From Perca fluviatilis (lineage: Eukaryota; Chordata; Actinopteri; Perciformes; Percidae): 64,000 nt of DNA. The notes below the pieces were generated by a model. It did no database searches, had not been told where the DNA came from, and saw only the letters and a program-made list of their open reading frames with translations. This document shows positions 47,321 through 57,294 of this stretch, one piece after another (the first letter of the stretch is position 1; each line of letters begins with the position of its first letter). Both the position numbers and the translations under genes were made by a program. The stretch is from the NCBI RefSeq assembly GCF_010015445.1, contig NC_053112.1:37488665-37552664 (forward strand). The letters run 5' to 3'.

Positions 47321-47360
47321 AAAACATCATTACAAGGGAGAAAACATCATTACAAGGGAG
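47321..47360. repeat. Two-copy 20-bp tandem repeat
   Basis: AAAACATCATTACAAGGGAG occurs twice back to back. Confidence 0.95.
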
Positions 47361-47880
47361 TAAAGAACAAGCGCAACTACATTTCACAATTCAAACCAGA
47401 CCTTATTTGAGTAACAAACTATCACTTAAAAGGGCTGGGTATCATTTGAATTTCTTAATACTGGTGCTAACATCCTATCTTAGTTTCGGTACACCGAGAA
47501 AAATTGTTTTCAATAACTAAGTTTGTAGAATAATAACATGTTTTTTTCTGAAAAAATAAAAACATTTTTCACTTAACAAAATATGCCAAATTCTTATTGC
47601 TTCAGTATTTAATGTTGCCTTAACACAAGCAGCCACACAAGAAAGTTACCTGCAAAATACAGTCAAAAACTAGCAAAGTTAGCTGACTTCCCGATTTAAA
47701 TGAGGAACTATCTGATAAAAGAATAAGTAAAGACTTTAAATCTTTCCGAGCATTGGAAGCCAAATTTTTATACTTTTGACACTTTTTGATACTTGTTCGC
47801 AATGACAAATTGGCATACATACAGGATGCGGAGTTCCAGCACATATGTATGTAGAACATGAATGACATATTTATGTGCAT

Positions 47881-47892
47881 GTGTGTGTGTGT

Positions 47893-47926
<34 letters not shown>

Positions 47927-47944
47927 TGTGTGTCTGTGTGTGTT
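47881..47944. repeat. (GT)n microsatellite, interrupted
   Basis: GT run with one GG and TCTG interruptions. Confidence 0.97.
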
Positions 47945-48949
47945 TTGTGTTGACAGGGGATCGGAGGTGATGCAATCACCTTTGCATGGGCATGCAAGCC
48001 CCACACAGTCAGTGTACCCCACACAGAGCCGACTGTCTGATGCAACCCATGTGCTCCTGTGGTTTAGCTTGAAGCTCCATCAGTGCAGTCCTCTCAAAGA
48101 TGGACATTTACATCAGGCTACTGTATCAGCCAAGCCTGAACACATTTTGCCTGAATATCTTTCCCCTTTTTTTTTTTCTGAATCGTCCTCTGCAGGGATC
48201 ATCATCCTTGTGTCGCAGAGGATGATGTCAGTTTACATTTTTCATCATAGCGCCATATTTCTCATCATAGTTGAATACTGAGCAGGGTCGGTGCTCAAAG
48301 GAAGGATTTTTCGCTAAACAGGACACATCATAGTGTCCTCAGAGTGTCAAAGCAGTGATCCAACCTGCCGCTAACAGGCTTTTCAAATTAACAATACAGT
48401 ACACATTCTACTGCATGGTTAAAAGGAAAATGTGTGCTTTTGTGTGAATATAAGTTAAAAGAAAGTATTATCTAGCAGAAATTGAATCTACAATCTTAAA
48501 TAAAAAAATAAAAAATTCTAAGCTTTTAAAGGTACTATGTGGAATCTTCAGAAAATCCTTGTTATATTAAAGACACCAGTGGCCATTAAAGGAACACGCC
48601 GACTTATTGGGACTTTAGCTTATTCACCGTACCCCCCAGAGTTAGATAAGTTCATACATACCCTTCTCATCTCTGTGCGTGTCGTAACTGACGCACCCAC
48701 CGCTAGCCTAGCTTAGCATAGATCCTGGAGGTAACCTGCTCCAACTAGCCTACTGCTCACAATAAGTGACAAAATAACGCCAACATTTTCCTATTTACAT
48801 GTTGTGATTTGAGCGAAACACCTGAAAAGCACCGTTGTTATTCTCTGCTCCTCACCAAGGTGCTTCTCAGGTGCTGCGAGCAAATCACTCCGCCCAAGTA
48901 GCAGAAGTAGCAGTGCTTCGCCTTCTGAGAATATAGTTCCCAGTATGTA

Positions 48950-50543
48950 CAGTGGGTAAAAAAGTATTTAGTCAGCCAACAATTGTGCAAGTTCTCCCAC
49001 TTAAAAAGATGAGAGAGGCCTGTAATTTTCATCATAGGTACACTTCAACTATGAGAGACAAAATGAGAAAAAAAATCCAGAAAATCACATTGTAGGATTT
49101 TTAATGAATTAATTGGTAAATTCCTCGGTAAAATAAGTATTTGGTCACCTACAAACAAGCAAGATTTCTGGCTCTCACAGACCTGTAACTTCTTCTTTAA
49201 GAGGCTCCTCTGTCCTCCACTCGTTACCTGTATTAATGGCACCTGTTTGAACTTGTTATCAGTATAAAAGACACCTGTCCACAACCTCAAACAGTCACAC
49301 TCCAAACTCCACTATGGCCAAGACTAAAGAGCTGTAAAAGGACACCAGAAACAAAATTGTAGACCTGCACCAGGCTGGGTTGACTGAATCTGCAATAGGT
49401 AAGCAGCTTGGTGTGAAGAAATCAACTGTGGGAGCAATTATTAGAAAATGGAAGACATACAAGACCGCTGATAATCTCTCTCAATCTGGGGCTCCACGAA
49501 AGATCTCACCCCGTGGGGTCAAAATGATCACAAGAACGGTGAGCAAAAATCCCAGAACCACACGGGGGGACCTAGTGAATGACCTGCAGAGAGCTGGGAC
49601 CAAAGTAACAAAGGCTACCATCAGTAACACACTACGCCACCAGGGACTCAAATCCTGCAGTGCCAGACGTGTCCCCCTGCTTAAGCCAGTACATGACCAG
49701 GCCCGTCTGAAGTTTGCTAGAGAGCATTTGGATGATCCAGAAGAGGATTGGGAGAATGTCATATGGTCAGATGAAACCGAAATAGAACTTTTGGGTAAAA
49801 ACTCAACTCGTCGTGTTTGGAGGAGAAAGAATGCTGAGTTGCATCCAAAGAACACCATACCTACTGTGAAGCATGGGGGTGGAAACATCATGCTTTGGGC
49901 CTGTTTTTCTGCAAAGGGACCAGGATGACGTGTAAAGGAAAGAATGAATGGGGCCATGTATCGTGAGATTTTGAGTGAAAACCTCCTTCCATCAGCAAGG
50001 GCATTGAAGATGAAACGTGGCTGGGTCTTTCAGCATGACAATGATCCCAAACATACCGCCCGGGCAACAAAGGAGTGGCTTCGTAAGAAGCATTTCAAGG
50101 TCCTGGAGTGGCCTAGCCAGTCTCCAGATCTCAACCCCATAGAAAATCTTTGGAGGGAGTTGAAAGTCCGTGTTGCCCAGCGACAGCCCCAAAACATCAC
50201 TGCTCTAGAGATCTGCATGGAGGAATGGATCAAAATACCAGCAACAGTGTGTGAAAACCTTGTGAAGACTTACAGAAAACATTTGACCTCTGTCATTGCC
50301 AACAAAGGGTATATAACAAAGTATTGAGATGAACTTTTGTTATTGACTAAATACTTATTTTCCACCATAATTTGCAAATAAATTAATAAAAAATCCTACA
50401 ATGTGATTTTCTAGATTTTTTTTCCTCATTTTGTCTCTCATAGTTGAAGTGTACCTACGATGAAAATTACAGGCCACTCTCATCTTTTTAAGTGGGAGAA
50501 CTTGCACAATTGTTGGCTGCCTAAATACTTTTTTGCCCCACTG
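48950..50543 (+). mobile_element. Tc1 element (DD34E), 1,594 bp, inactive
   Basis: The termini CAGTGGGTAAAAAAGTATTT and its near-complement TACTTTTTTGCCCCACTG extend into inverted repeats of roughly 190-200 bp, including CACTTCAACTATGAGAGACA. TA flanks both ends (48948-48949, 50544-50545). The transposase gene carries two stop codons. Confidence 0.95.
49314..50327 (+). pseudogene. Tc1 transposase with two in-frame stops
   Basis: A single reading frame runs from MAKTKEL to NKGYITKY at 50327, interrupted by TAA at 49335 and TGA at 49926. The first stop looks like a Ser codon change. The second replaces what I expect to be Arg, next to a small in-frame deletion. The paired-like N-terminus includes [20 protein letters not shown]. 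The GRPR-like hook is SGAPRKIS. Catalytic Asp are in WSDETEIE (codon 49770, residue 153) and HDNDPKHT, and Glu is in NPIENLW; spacing is 34, classic Tc1. No frameshift is seen, so decay is by point mutation. Confidence 0.93.
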
Positions 50544-50700
50544 TACATACTGGGAACTATATTCTCAGAAGGCGAAGCACTGCTACTTCTGCTACTTGGG
50601 CGGAGTGATTTGCTCGCAGCACCTGAGAAGCACCTTGGTGAGGAGCAGAGAATAACAACGGTGCTTTTCAGGTGTTTCGCTCAAATCACAACATGTAAAT

Positions 50701-50820
50701 AGCAATTGGTGGCTGACTAAATAATTTTTTCCCCCACTGTATACGGTTAGAAGATGGCTGTGTGTCATGTGATCTTGTTATTTGTACACGCTGTGACTAT
50801 AGAAATCACAACATGTAAAT
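50701..50820. repeat. Extra segment in the MITE right arm, with a second Tc1 terminus
   Basis: GGCTGACTAAATAATTTTTT followed by CCCCCACTGTA is the outer ~35 bp of the same Tc1 family, ending at a TA. MITE text GGTTAGAAGATGGCTGTGTG follows. The whole block lies between two 18-bp copies of AAATCACAACATGTAAAT. Confidence 0.75.
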
Positions 50821-51023
50821 GGGAACATGTTGGCGTTATTTTGTCACTTATTGGGAGCAGTAGGCTAGATGGAGCCAGTTACCTGCAGGATCTGTACTAA
50901 GCTAGGCTAGCGGTGGGTGCGTCAGACACACAGAGTTATGACACGCACAGAGATGAGAAGGGCTTGTATGGAGTTATCTAACTCTGGGGGGTACGGTGAA
51001 TAAGCTAAAGTCCACTGTTATTA

Positions 51024-51410
51024 AAGAATATGCAGAGACTGAATGTAGCGTATAACGATGGCATGAGACTGCTTTTAAAACAATCAAGATGGTGTAGTGC
51101 TAGTCAAATGTTTGTTAATGGTGGTGTGCCTACCTGTTCAGCATTAATAAGGAATCTTATTTTTCGATACATGTGTAGAATGCCTGTCTCTGAAAATAGA
51201 ATTATACAAGCTTTTGCCCACAATGGTTTTAGCTCTGTCAGGTATACATCTAGACTATGGAGAAATTGGCGCTCCTGTTTGTACATTTCAAGTGAAAGTT
51301 ATTGACTTTTTATTAATTTATTTGTATGCACTGTATATTTATTGCTATGTTGTAATTATTGTTTTTTAACTTGTACTATGGACCTTCCTTTTTGTGTCCT
51401 GAATAAAGTA

Positions 51411-51451
<41 letters not shown>
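51024..51451 (+). pseudogene. LINE 3' terminal fragment with (ATT)n tail
   Basis: An ORF at 51030-51305 reads LNVAYNDGMRLLLKQSRWCS, then FVNGGVPTCSALIRNLIF and SRLWRNWRSCL. This resembles the C-terminal end of fish non-LTR reverse transcriptases. After the stop come a ~100-bp 3' UTR, AATAAAG and an (ATT)n tail at 51411-51451. The 5' side stops at the edge of the inverted-repeat MITE. The clade is not settled. Antisense to rptor. Confidence 0.75.
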
Positions 51452-51456
<5 letters not shown>

Positions 51457-51727
51457 GACTAATGTTTTGCTCTGACGACAAAGGTCCCTCCATGAATCGA
51501 ATGTCCTGCCGATGTTGACCCTAGTTTTCCCCGGCCGTCATCGGTTACAATGCCGTTTGGCCAGAAAAGCTTAATTTGATCAAACTTTTTTTGTGTGTGC
51601 TAACGTGGACTGTGTGTTAGCCTCTGTGTTGTGGCGTGTGCCACTCGTTTGTTGACGTTAGCAGACTCCACTTCTGAGCTATCGTTGAGCTGGTGTTGCA
51701 AACTGTTGGCACTGCAAGGGAGGCAAA

Positions 51728-51945
51728 TTTGCGTTTCCTAGGATGGAGAAGGAATGTCCCGCCCTACTCTGCCTCCGATTAGCTAGTACTCCGTGCCTTT
51801 GTTGGTTGGATTGGTTAGGGTCAGGCACGAGGAATGAAATTGGTTAGAGTAACAAAACCTGGGTAAGCCAATTAGAGGCAGGGTAAGATAGAGTAGGGCA
51901 GGACATTCCTTCGCCATTCTACGAAAACCCATATTTGCGTAGGGG
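51728..51945. mobile_element. Small hairpin MITE
   Basis: GGAGAAGGAATGTCCCGCCC and ACTCTGCCTCCGATTAG on the left pair with CCAATTAGAGGCAGGGTA and GGGCAGGACATTCCTTCGCC on the right, about 55 bp of arm. No ORF. Confidence 0.8.
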
Positions 51946-52567
51946 AGCGGAAGAGAGGCAAGGCACTCGGGCACGCGCATAAACGTCACATCCTTTGGAT
52001 TTTAAAAACATCCAGAGTCCTTTACAAAGAAATCAGTCTACAGGCTGTTACTGGCAACCGAGACATTTAGGGACAGTGTCCGTTTTTTAAGTTACGTTAC
52101 AATCCGTTTGTACATTGGCAATACAAAGCTTTTAATACATGTAAATTGCTTAACATGGTGCCTAAAAAATATAACCTCACACTAATTGTAATAGCCTTGG
52201 AACGTTCCTCTGTGGGATCTTTGGAGTGATTTTTGGTCAGGAGGCATTCGAACAGGATAGGTAAGCCACAGCAAAACTGAACAGAAAAGTTATTCAAATT
52301 CTTCCAAAGAAAAAACTTCCTTTAACATTTCCTTACCCACTGAGAAAGACCAAAACCACACAGCTCCTGTGTACACTCAATTTAAAGTCTCTCCTCCCTG
52401 TGTGAGTTCATGGTTAGAAAATACTGCTTAAATGTTAACAGTTAGGTGACAAAAATCCCAGGGCATATAGTCCACCATATACCATCTGGAACATTTCAGA
52501 CTTTTAATGCCTAATATGAAAGTATGTGGCATAGAGAAAGGAAGGGGAAATATGAGGGAAGGCTTAC

Positions 52568-52743
52568 CATCGGAGGGCGATCTTGATGGGCGTGGTGAGG
52601 CAGGAAGTGAACAGGTCTGCTGGGAGGTCCGGGTTCATGGGCAGCAGCTCGCTGGCCTCGCAGGCAGCCAGCTGGATGCAGTTCTTCATGGAGGGCGGCA
52701 GGGGCATCTGGGCCAGCGGGTGGCTGGGGTTGATGGCTGCCAC
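52568..52743 (-). CDS. rptor: rptor (Raptor) internal exon, VAAINP...ALR-W
   Basis: This coding exon belongs to Raptor, the mTORC1 scaffold that presents TOS-motif substrates to mTOR and binds Rag GTPases at the lysosome. The minus strand reads 58 codons from [14 protein letters not shown] to TTPIKIALR and then two bases of a Trp codon. It matches vertebrate Raptor as I recall it almost residue for residue; one difference is PMNPDL where I remember PMIPDL in human. The acceptor is a pyrimidine tract ending GTCCAG at 52744 and the donor is TG|GTAAGCC at 52567. It starts in phase 0 and ends in phase 2, which joins exactly to the exon at 32923. The segment lies near the end of the caspase-like N-terminal conserved domain. 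It is the most 5' exon in the window. The preceding exon, expected to end near ALQREQELE, was not found up to 64 kb. Confidence 0.97.
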
Positions 52744-52883
52744 CTGGACAGACAAAACATGACAGCGTTTGTTCACATTCGCTGGGCTGCAACGACAGCC
52801 TGAGCCACATCTAGAAATATGTAACTAAAAATGTGTCCGTGTAATAGAATTCATATCAAGAGATATGTTAGAGCTGCAGCAAC

Positions 52884-53230
52884 CAGAGATGTTCCGATAC
52901 CAGTATCGGAAAAGCCTCCGATACCGCCTAAAATGCTGGTATCTGTAAGTAATTGACTTTATGCACCGATCCGATACCATGTAAAGCTCAGGTAGCTCTG
53001 GCTGTGAACTCACATACTGTCACTAAACAAGCTGGGATTTAAGTGAATGTTCATTTTTTTGCCTGTTCCTTTTAAAGGCATCATGTACAGTAGTCTATTG
53101 AATTATTGTTGCACTTACACTATGTTCAGGGGGTTTCCTTGCTCAGAATGGGATTTTTGGGGGTGGCACACATACATTTTGAGCATCAAAGACTTAATTT
53201 CCTGCATTTTGATACATGTCAAGGCACCAA
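52884..53230. repeat. hAT-like MITE, left part only
   Basis: AGAGATGTTCCGATACCAGT and CGGAAAAGCCTCCGATACCG match a common fish MITE start. The complementary end is missing; the right boundary is a guess. Confidence 0.6.
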
Positions 53231-53424
53231 TTTAAGGTGACAACGTCTTTATTTATGTCAAGGAAAACACAAAATGGTGACAGGTAACAGTTAAATATAA
53301 CAAATATATAAAAAAGAATAAAATGTGATGGAATATAATGCCATAAGGGGGCGTTTCCATCCGGGACCTGGGCCCGGGTCTGACTACGTTACCCCAAAGT
53401 CCAGTTCCTTTAATTATTATGAAC

Positions 53425-53480
53425 AGGGCTTAACAGTAACTTTTTTCCCCCAGGGAGCAAGTTTTGCTCCTAAGTTGAAC
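53425..53480. repeat. hAT-like terminus fragment
   Basis: CAGGGCTTAACAGTAACTTT and GGGAGCAAGTTTTGCTCCTA resemble one end of a hAT-type element. The other end is not seen. Confidence 0.45.
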
Positions 53481-53827
53481 ATTTTAAGAGTGCTATTACT
53501 GTTGTAGCCAATTTGTGCAATAATACAATCGTGTTTTGAATACAAAATGTTATAAAGTGTAATGTTTTTTATTTTGACGCCAAAGCTTTCTCTATGCAGG
53601 AAAACCCCTGTATGTTGTCATAACGTAAGCAGTTATCTGACGTTTTTGCTAGGCTAGCTAGCTAGCTATGGTAATGTTAACATCAATCAACCAGTGTAAG
53701 CAGCTCTTTGGATCCTGACCAAAGAGAATAGCTAGTTGTACCAGTGAGTTGTGTTGATATTGAAGCCAGGGTGCTACTGGCTAGGCAGGACCCACCAACA
53801 CTTGTTTTGCTTCCTACGCCCATGGTT

Positions 53828-54598
53828 CAACCCAGTCTCACGGGAGTTCGTGTAAATATCAACTTTATTCTTAATCTATTGATACGTGTTCACAGAGACG
53901 TTTTTCTCGTTTTTTACGTGTAAATATCATGTTATTTTCTCGGGGAAAGGACGCCGGGAGGTGGCCGAAAAGGAAGCTCCACAAGCCGGGAGGCGCCCGC
54001 CGGGAGGGGCCCGCCAGGCGGCCCGCTGGGGACGCGCCACAATAACGGATGGCGGAGGTTGGGTTTAGGAAAAACATTACGGGGAGAGGGTCTTAAACGC
54101 CGGGAGACGCACCATAGTAACACGCGGGACAAAACGCCACAAAGCTCCATAAGCCAGGGAGGCGCCCCGCTGGGGACGCGCCACAATAACGGGATGGCGG
54201 AGGTTGGGTTTAGTAAAAACCTTACGGGGAAAGGGCGCCTTAAATGCCGGGAGACTCGCCACAGTAACACGCGGGACAAAACGCCACACGCAGGGACGCC
54301 ATCCCCGGGAAACAAAGCGCCACACGCAGGGACGCGATCCCCGCTCGCCCGGGTGAAAGTCCCGTGTTGTTTGACTCAAAAAAAACACCCCGACCAACGT
54401 CCTTACGCAGATTTTCGGCTTTTTATATTACTCCCTACCATTTTCGTGCTGTGGCCACAAAATATTCTTCCCATTGAAATACATTACTACATTTTCGTGT
54501 TGTACACCACGTAAAAAACGACAAAAACGTCTCCATGAACACGTACCAATAGATTAAAATAACGTCACATTTACACGAACTGCCATGAGACCGGGCTG
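53828..54598. mobile_element. GC-rich transposon with long inverted repeats and 7-bp TSD
   Basis: Inverted repeats of about 95 bp: CAACCCAGTCTCACGGGAGT on the left with its partner ACTGCCATGAGACCGGGCTG, then GAGACGTTTTTCTCGTTTTT with its partner. CATGGTT is duplicated at 53821-53827 and 54599-54605. The interior is very CpG-rich and contains a 147-bp tandem duplication starting GCTGGGGACGCGCCACAATA (54023 and 54170). Open frames across the GC-rich part are compositional. Superfamily not identified. Confidence 0.8.
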
Positions 54599-56791
54599 CA
54601 TGGTTAGTCTACTAAAACTTTCTTTAGTCGAGGACAGCCCTGGACGACAGAAGGAGACAGGTTGATGAACTTAAGCTAAAGACCAGATAAGACATGAAAT
54701 GGAAGGTCAGAGAAAGACTAGAGAATAGCAGCTCCAGACGGATACAGAAAGATGTGTAGTGGAGAAAAGAGGACGAATTACAAAGAAGAAGGAGACCTCT
54801 TTGCTACCTCCATATCTGAAGTATAAACAAGTTAGGAAACTAATCTGGAGACTCAGTGCGAGTTTGTTCAATGGTCCAGCCGGGGCAACAGGTGAAGGCC
54901 TTGGCACCCTCTTACCACCTACACAAGCCTGCTCTAACTGCTGCCATTATTGTTGCGAGCTGTTTGTGTTCCTCAGATTTGGCATCAAATCATCGCTGCC
55001 AGAAAACTTATCTACAACAGTTAAATCTGCTATTCATTTGATCCCTTGTCAACCTTCGGGAACAGACTTCGGACTGCTGGGACCAGAAATTCATAAATTT
55101 CTTCCAGAGTGAGCTCATCATTCAAAAGTATTGTATTTATTATCGGCTGAACCTTTTTTTTATATTTATAAGCTGCTTGTTGTGTATACCACATTAAAAT
55201 GGAAAAAAACGGAGTTCATCTTTCTGATCCTGTTATGGACAGCAGGGGATGGGAAATAAAAGTTGTTTTGGGGTTTTCTCCGGTGCATTAAAAGCAGGAG
55301 GAAAACTTGATTGCAGAAGATACAGATCAGTGCTTTTTGCAGGTTTTCCACTTTGTACTTCCAGACAAAGCATTACAACTGACGCACTGCCCGAGACATT
55401 TTGAGAACGTAATGATAATGTGATAGTTTATCGATCCCAGTGAGGACATTTTCCTTTTTGCTTGCCCCCTTAGTGGGCGGTCTTCAGTGGTAAACAATCC
55501 TCTTGTCTGTTCTTAAAACAGAATTAGCATGGTATTTCCACATGCTGGGGCGGCTCGGTCAATATGTGCAAACGTGAAAAACGGAGGAGGATTGTATATG
55601 ATGTGAAACGCTAATTATGTTTGGAGCTCTTGATTATTTATGTGCTCATTGTGCTGTTGATTTGCTTTTCTTGGAGTTCAATATGGTTTCTGACTTTTGC
55701 GGAGTCAACTTTAATGAGCTGGGGGCCTGAACGGAGGCAGCTATCCAAGACTTTCCATTAACATCGCTGACTGCTACGGGTGGCTGCATTCATTTTGCAG
55801 CGCTGCCTGATGGCAGGAAAGGAGATTATCATATATAACACAACAAGTCTCTCTTATTCCAAGAAACCCCTTCATCAGGTTGCATACATTTTTAAATTGC
55901 CTCTAAAGCCAGTTTTTTTCATTGACAGTAGCAATGTGTGACAAGAATTTCACTGTCAGGTGGGCCCGTACCAAGCCGATCCCAATCATCAGTATGGGGG
56001 CTGATACAGGCTTATTTTGATAGCTAAAACGAAGCGGATCAAATGCAGATCCTTTTTTTTTTTTTAACTGTACTTCACTGTGTTTTGTCATCTACTATAG
56101 ACCCAGTCACAAGGTTTGTTTACAGTAACTTCCTGGTAGAAACCTCCTGCGTCCCGTACATAACATCCCGTTTAACTATATATCTTTAAAAGGTTACTGT
56201 TACGGCTGAAAATGACACATTTCACATATCTCTACAATTCAAATCAACTACCATTTGTTTTGAGTCATAGGCTTTACAAGCTAAACAACGCACAACTATA
56301 ACCATAGACCTTCAATTTAAAACTAAAGAACCAACAACAACCCTTTAACAGAAAAAAAAAGGAGAACCTCAGGAGGAACAAGAAAAGAAGGATCACTCTA
56401 CCAGAACAGACAGACATGCAGTAGGTGGCCGTATATACAGACTACACAGAATAAGAGGTGACAAAATCAAATAGACCCCAAAGTGATTTTTGTGTTAGTG
56501 CAACGTCACAGTGATAGGTTTATGTTCTTCCTTAGTATTTTATTGATTTTGATTTCCACTTCTGTCTTTTAACTTCTTCTTGCGGTATTATTAGAGTAGG
56601 AACATTTGCAACCGGTTCCAATGCAGAACCAGTTCAGTCCTACCAATGACGCTCCCTCCAGCAGTTGCAACTCGCCAACTTCAGTTTTGCACTGAAACAT
56701 TTGCGTTAGTTCAAGACCTATCGAAGAGCTGTGGACACCCTGAACAGCTGTTTACTGTGGCAGAAAAGGTTGCTTCAAGTGCTAAAACTCT

Positions 56792-57294
56792 TTAGCCTGG
56801 ATGCCAGCCGAACTTAGCCCCGCCCACAACATTTGAGGTCGGGAAGTTCGGTCTGGACTTGATCCGTTGTGGAGCAACTATGCTCGAACCAGAGCTGTTT
56901 GGACCAATCAAATTGTCAGGGCGGGCTTTATATGATGATGGACAGATTATCAACAGTAACGTAATCAACCACGTCACCAAAGAGCGCTTGAGTTGAATTC
57001 ATTTACAACAAAGATCGACAGCGCATTCATTTTAAAAGGAGGAACAGAGAACCCGCGATGCACCCGCACAAAACGGAAACGCCGCCTCTGCCTTTGCTCT
57101 GTGGAAGCCTGCCTTTGACTCGCAGCTTCTGTGACGTCTGTCTCCGTTGCTCTGATTGGTTGGACGTCTATCCAATTGAGTGCAGAGGCATTTTCTTTCC
57201 TGGTTCGGTTGAAACACGCCCCATAACCACAGCCCAATGGAGCAGTATCAGATTAATATTCTGACTAGAATCTGGGTATGACCACATCAGGATA
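56792..57294. mobile_element. hAT-like MITE copy 2, 8-bp TSD AAAACTCT
   Basis: Homologous to 26055-26641 along its length, minus an internal block of about 85 bp. The flanks AAAACTCT at 56784-56791 and 57295-57302 are identical. It begins TTAGCCTGGATGCCAGCCGA and ends ATGACCACATCAGGAT. Confidence 0.88.

Larger units (their letters stand above)
48588..51020. mobile_element. Long inverted-repeat MITE with a Tc1 element at its centre
   Basis: The left arm 48588-48949 and right arm 50544-51020 are complementary. They share ATTCTCAGAAGGCGAAGCAC, GGGCGGAGTGATTTGCTCGC, AATCACAACATGTAAAT and GGACTTTAGCTTATTCACCG on opposite strands. The Tc1 element interrupts CAGTATG|TA|CATACTG, the dyad centre. The right arm has an extra ~120 bp (50701-50820) between two direct copies of AAATCACAACATGTAAAT. 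Confidence 0.85.
32924..52567 (-). other. rptor: rptor intron, 19.6 kb
   Basis: This is the largest complete intron. It carries both Tc1 elements, the palindromic MITE family, the 36-kb hAT MITE, two SINEs, the 41-kb nested pair and a LINE tail at 51 kb. I recognise nothing in 34511-35830, 37614-38233, 39917-41079, 42206-43198, 43501-44123, 44434-46374, 46418-47880 and 51946-52567, apart from short fragments: a hAT end near 42893-42950, a CAGTGGTGGAA-type MITE piece near 44755-44815 and an AGGGCTGGGTAT-type MITE end near 47430-47520. Confidence 0.9.

Noticed and set aside
52507..52803. 98-residue plus-strand frame
   Set aside because: It is an antisense shadow of the rptor VAAINP exon.
54059..54514. 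151-residue frame and minus-strand frames of 106-127 residues
   Set aside because: They arise from the GC-rich tandem duplication in the 53828-54598 transposon; several frames are open at once, as expected from composition.
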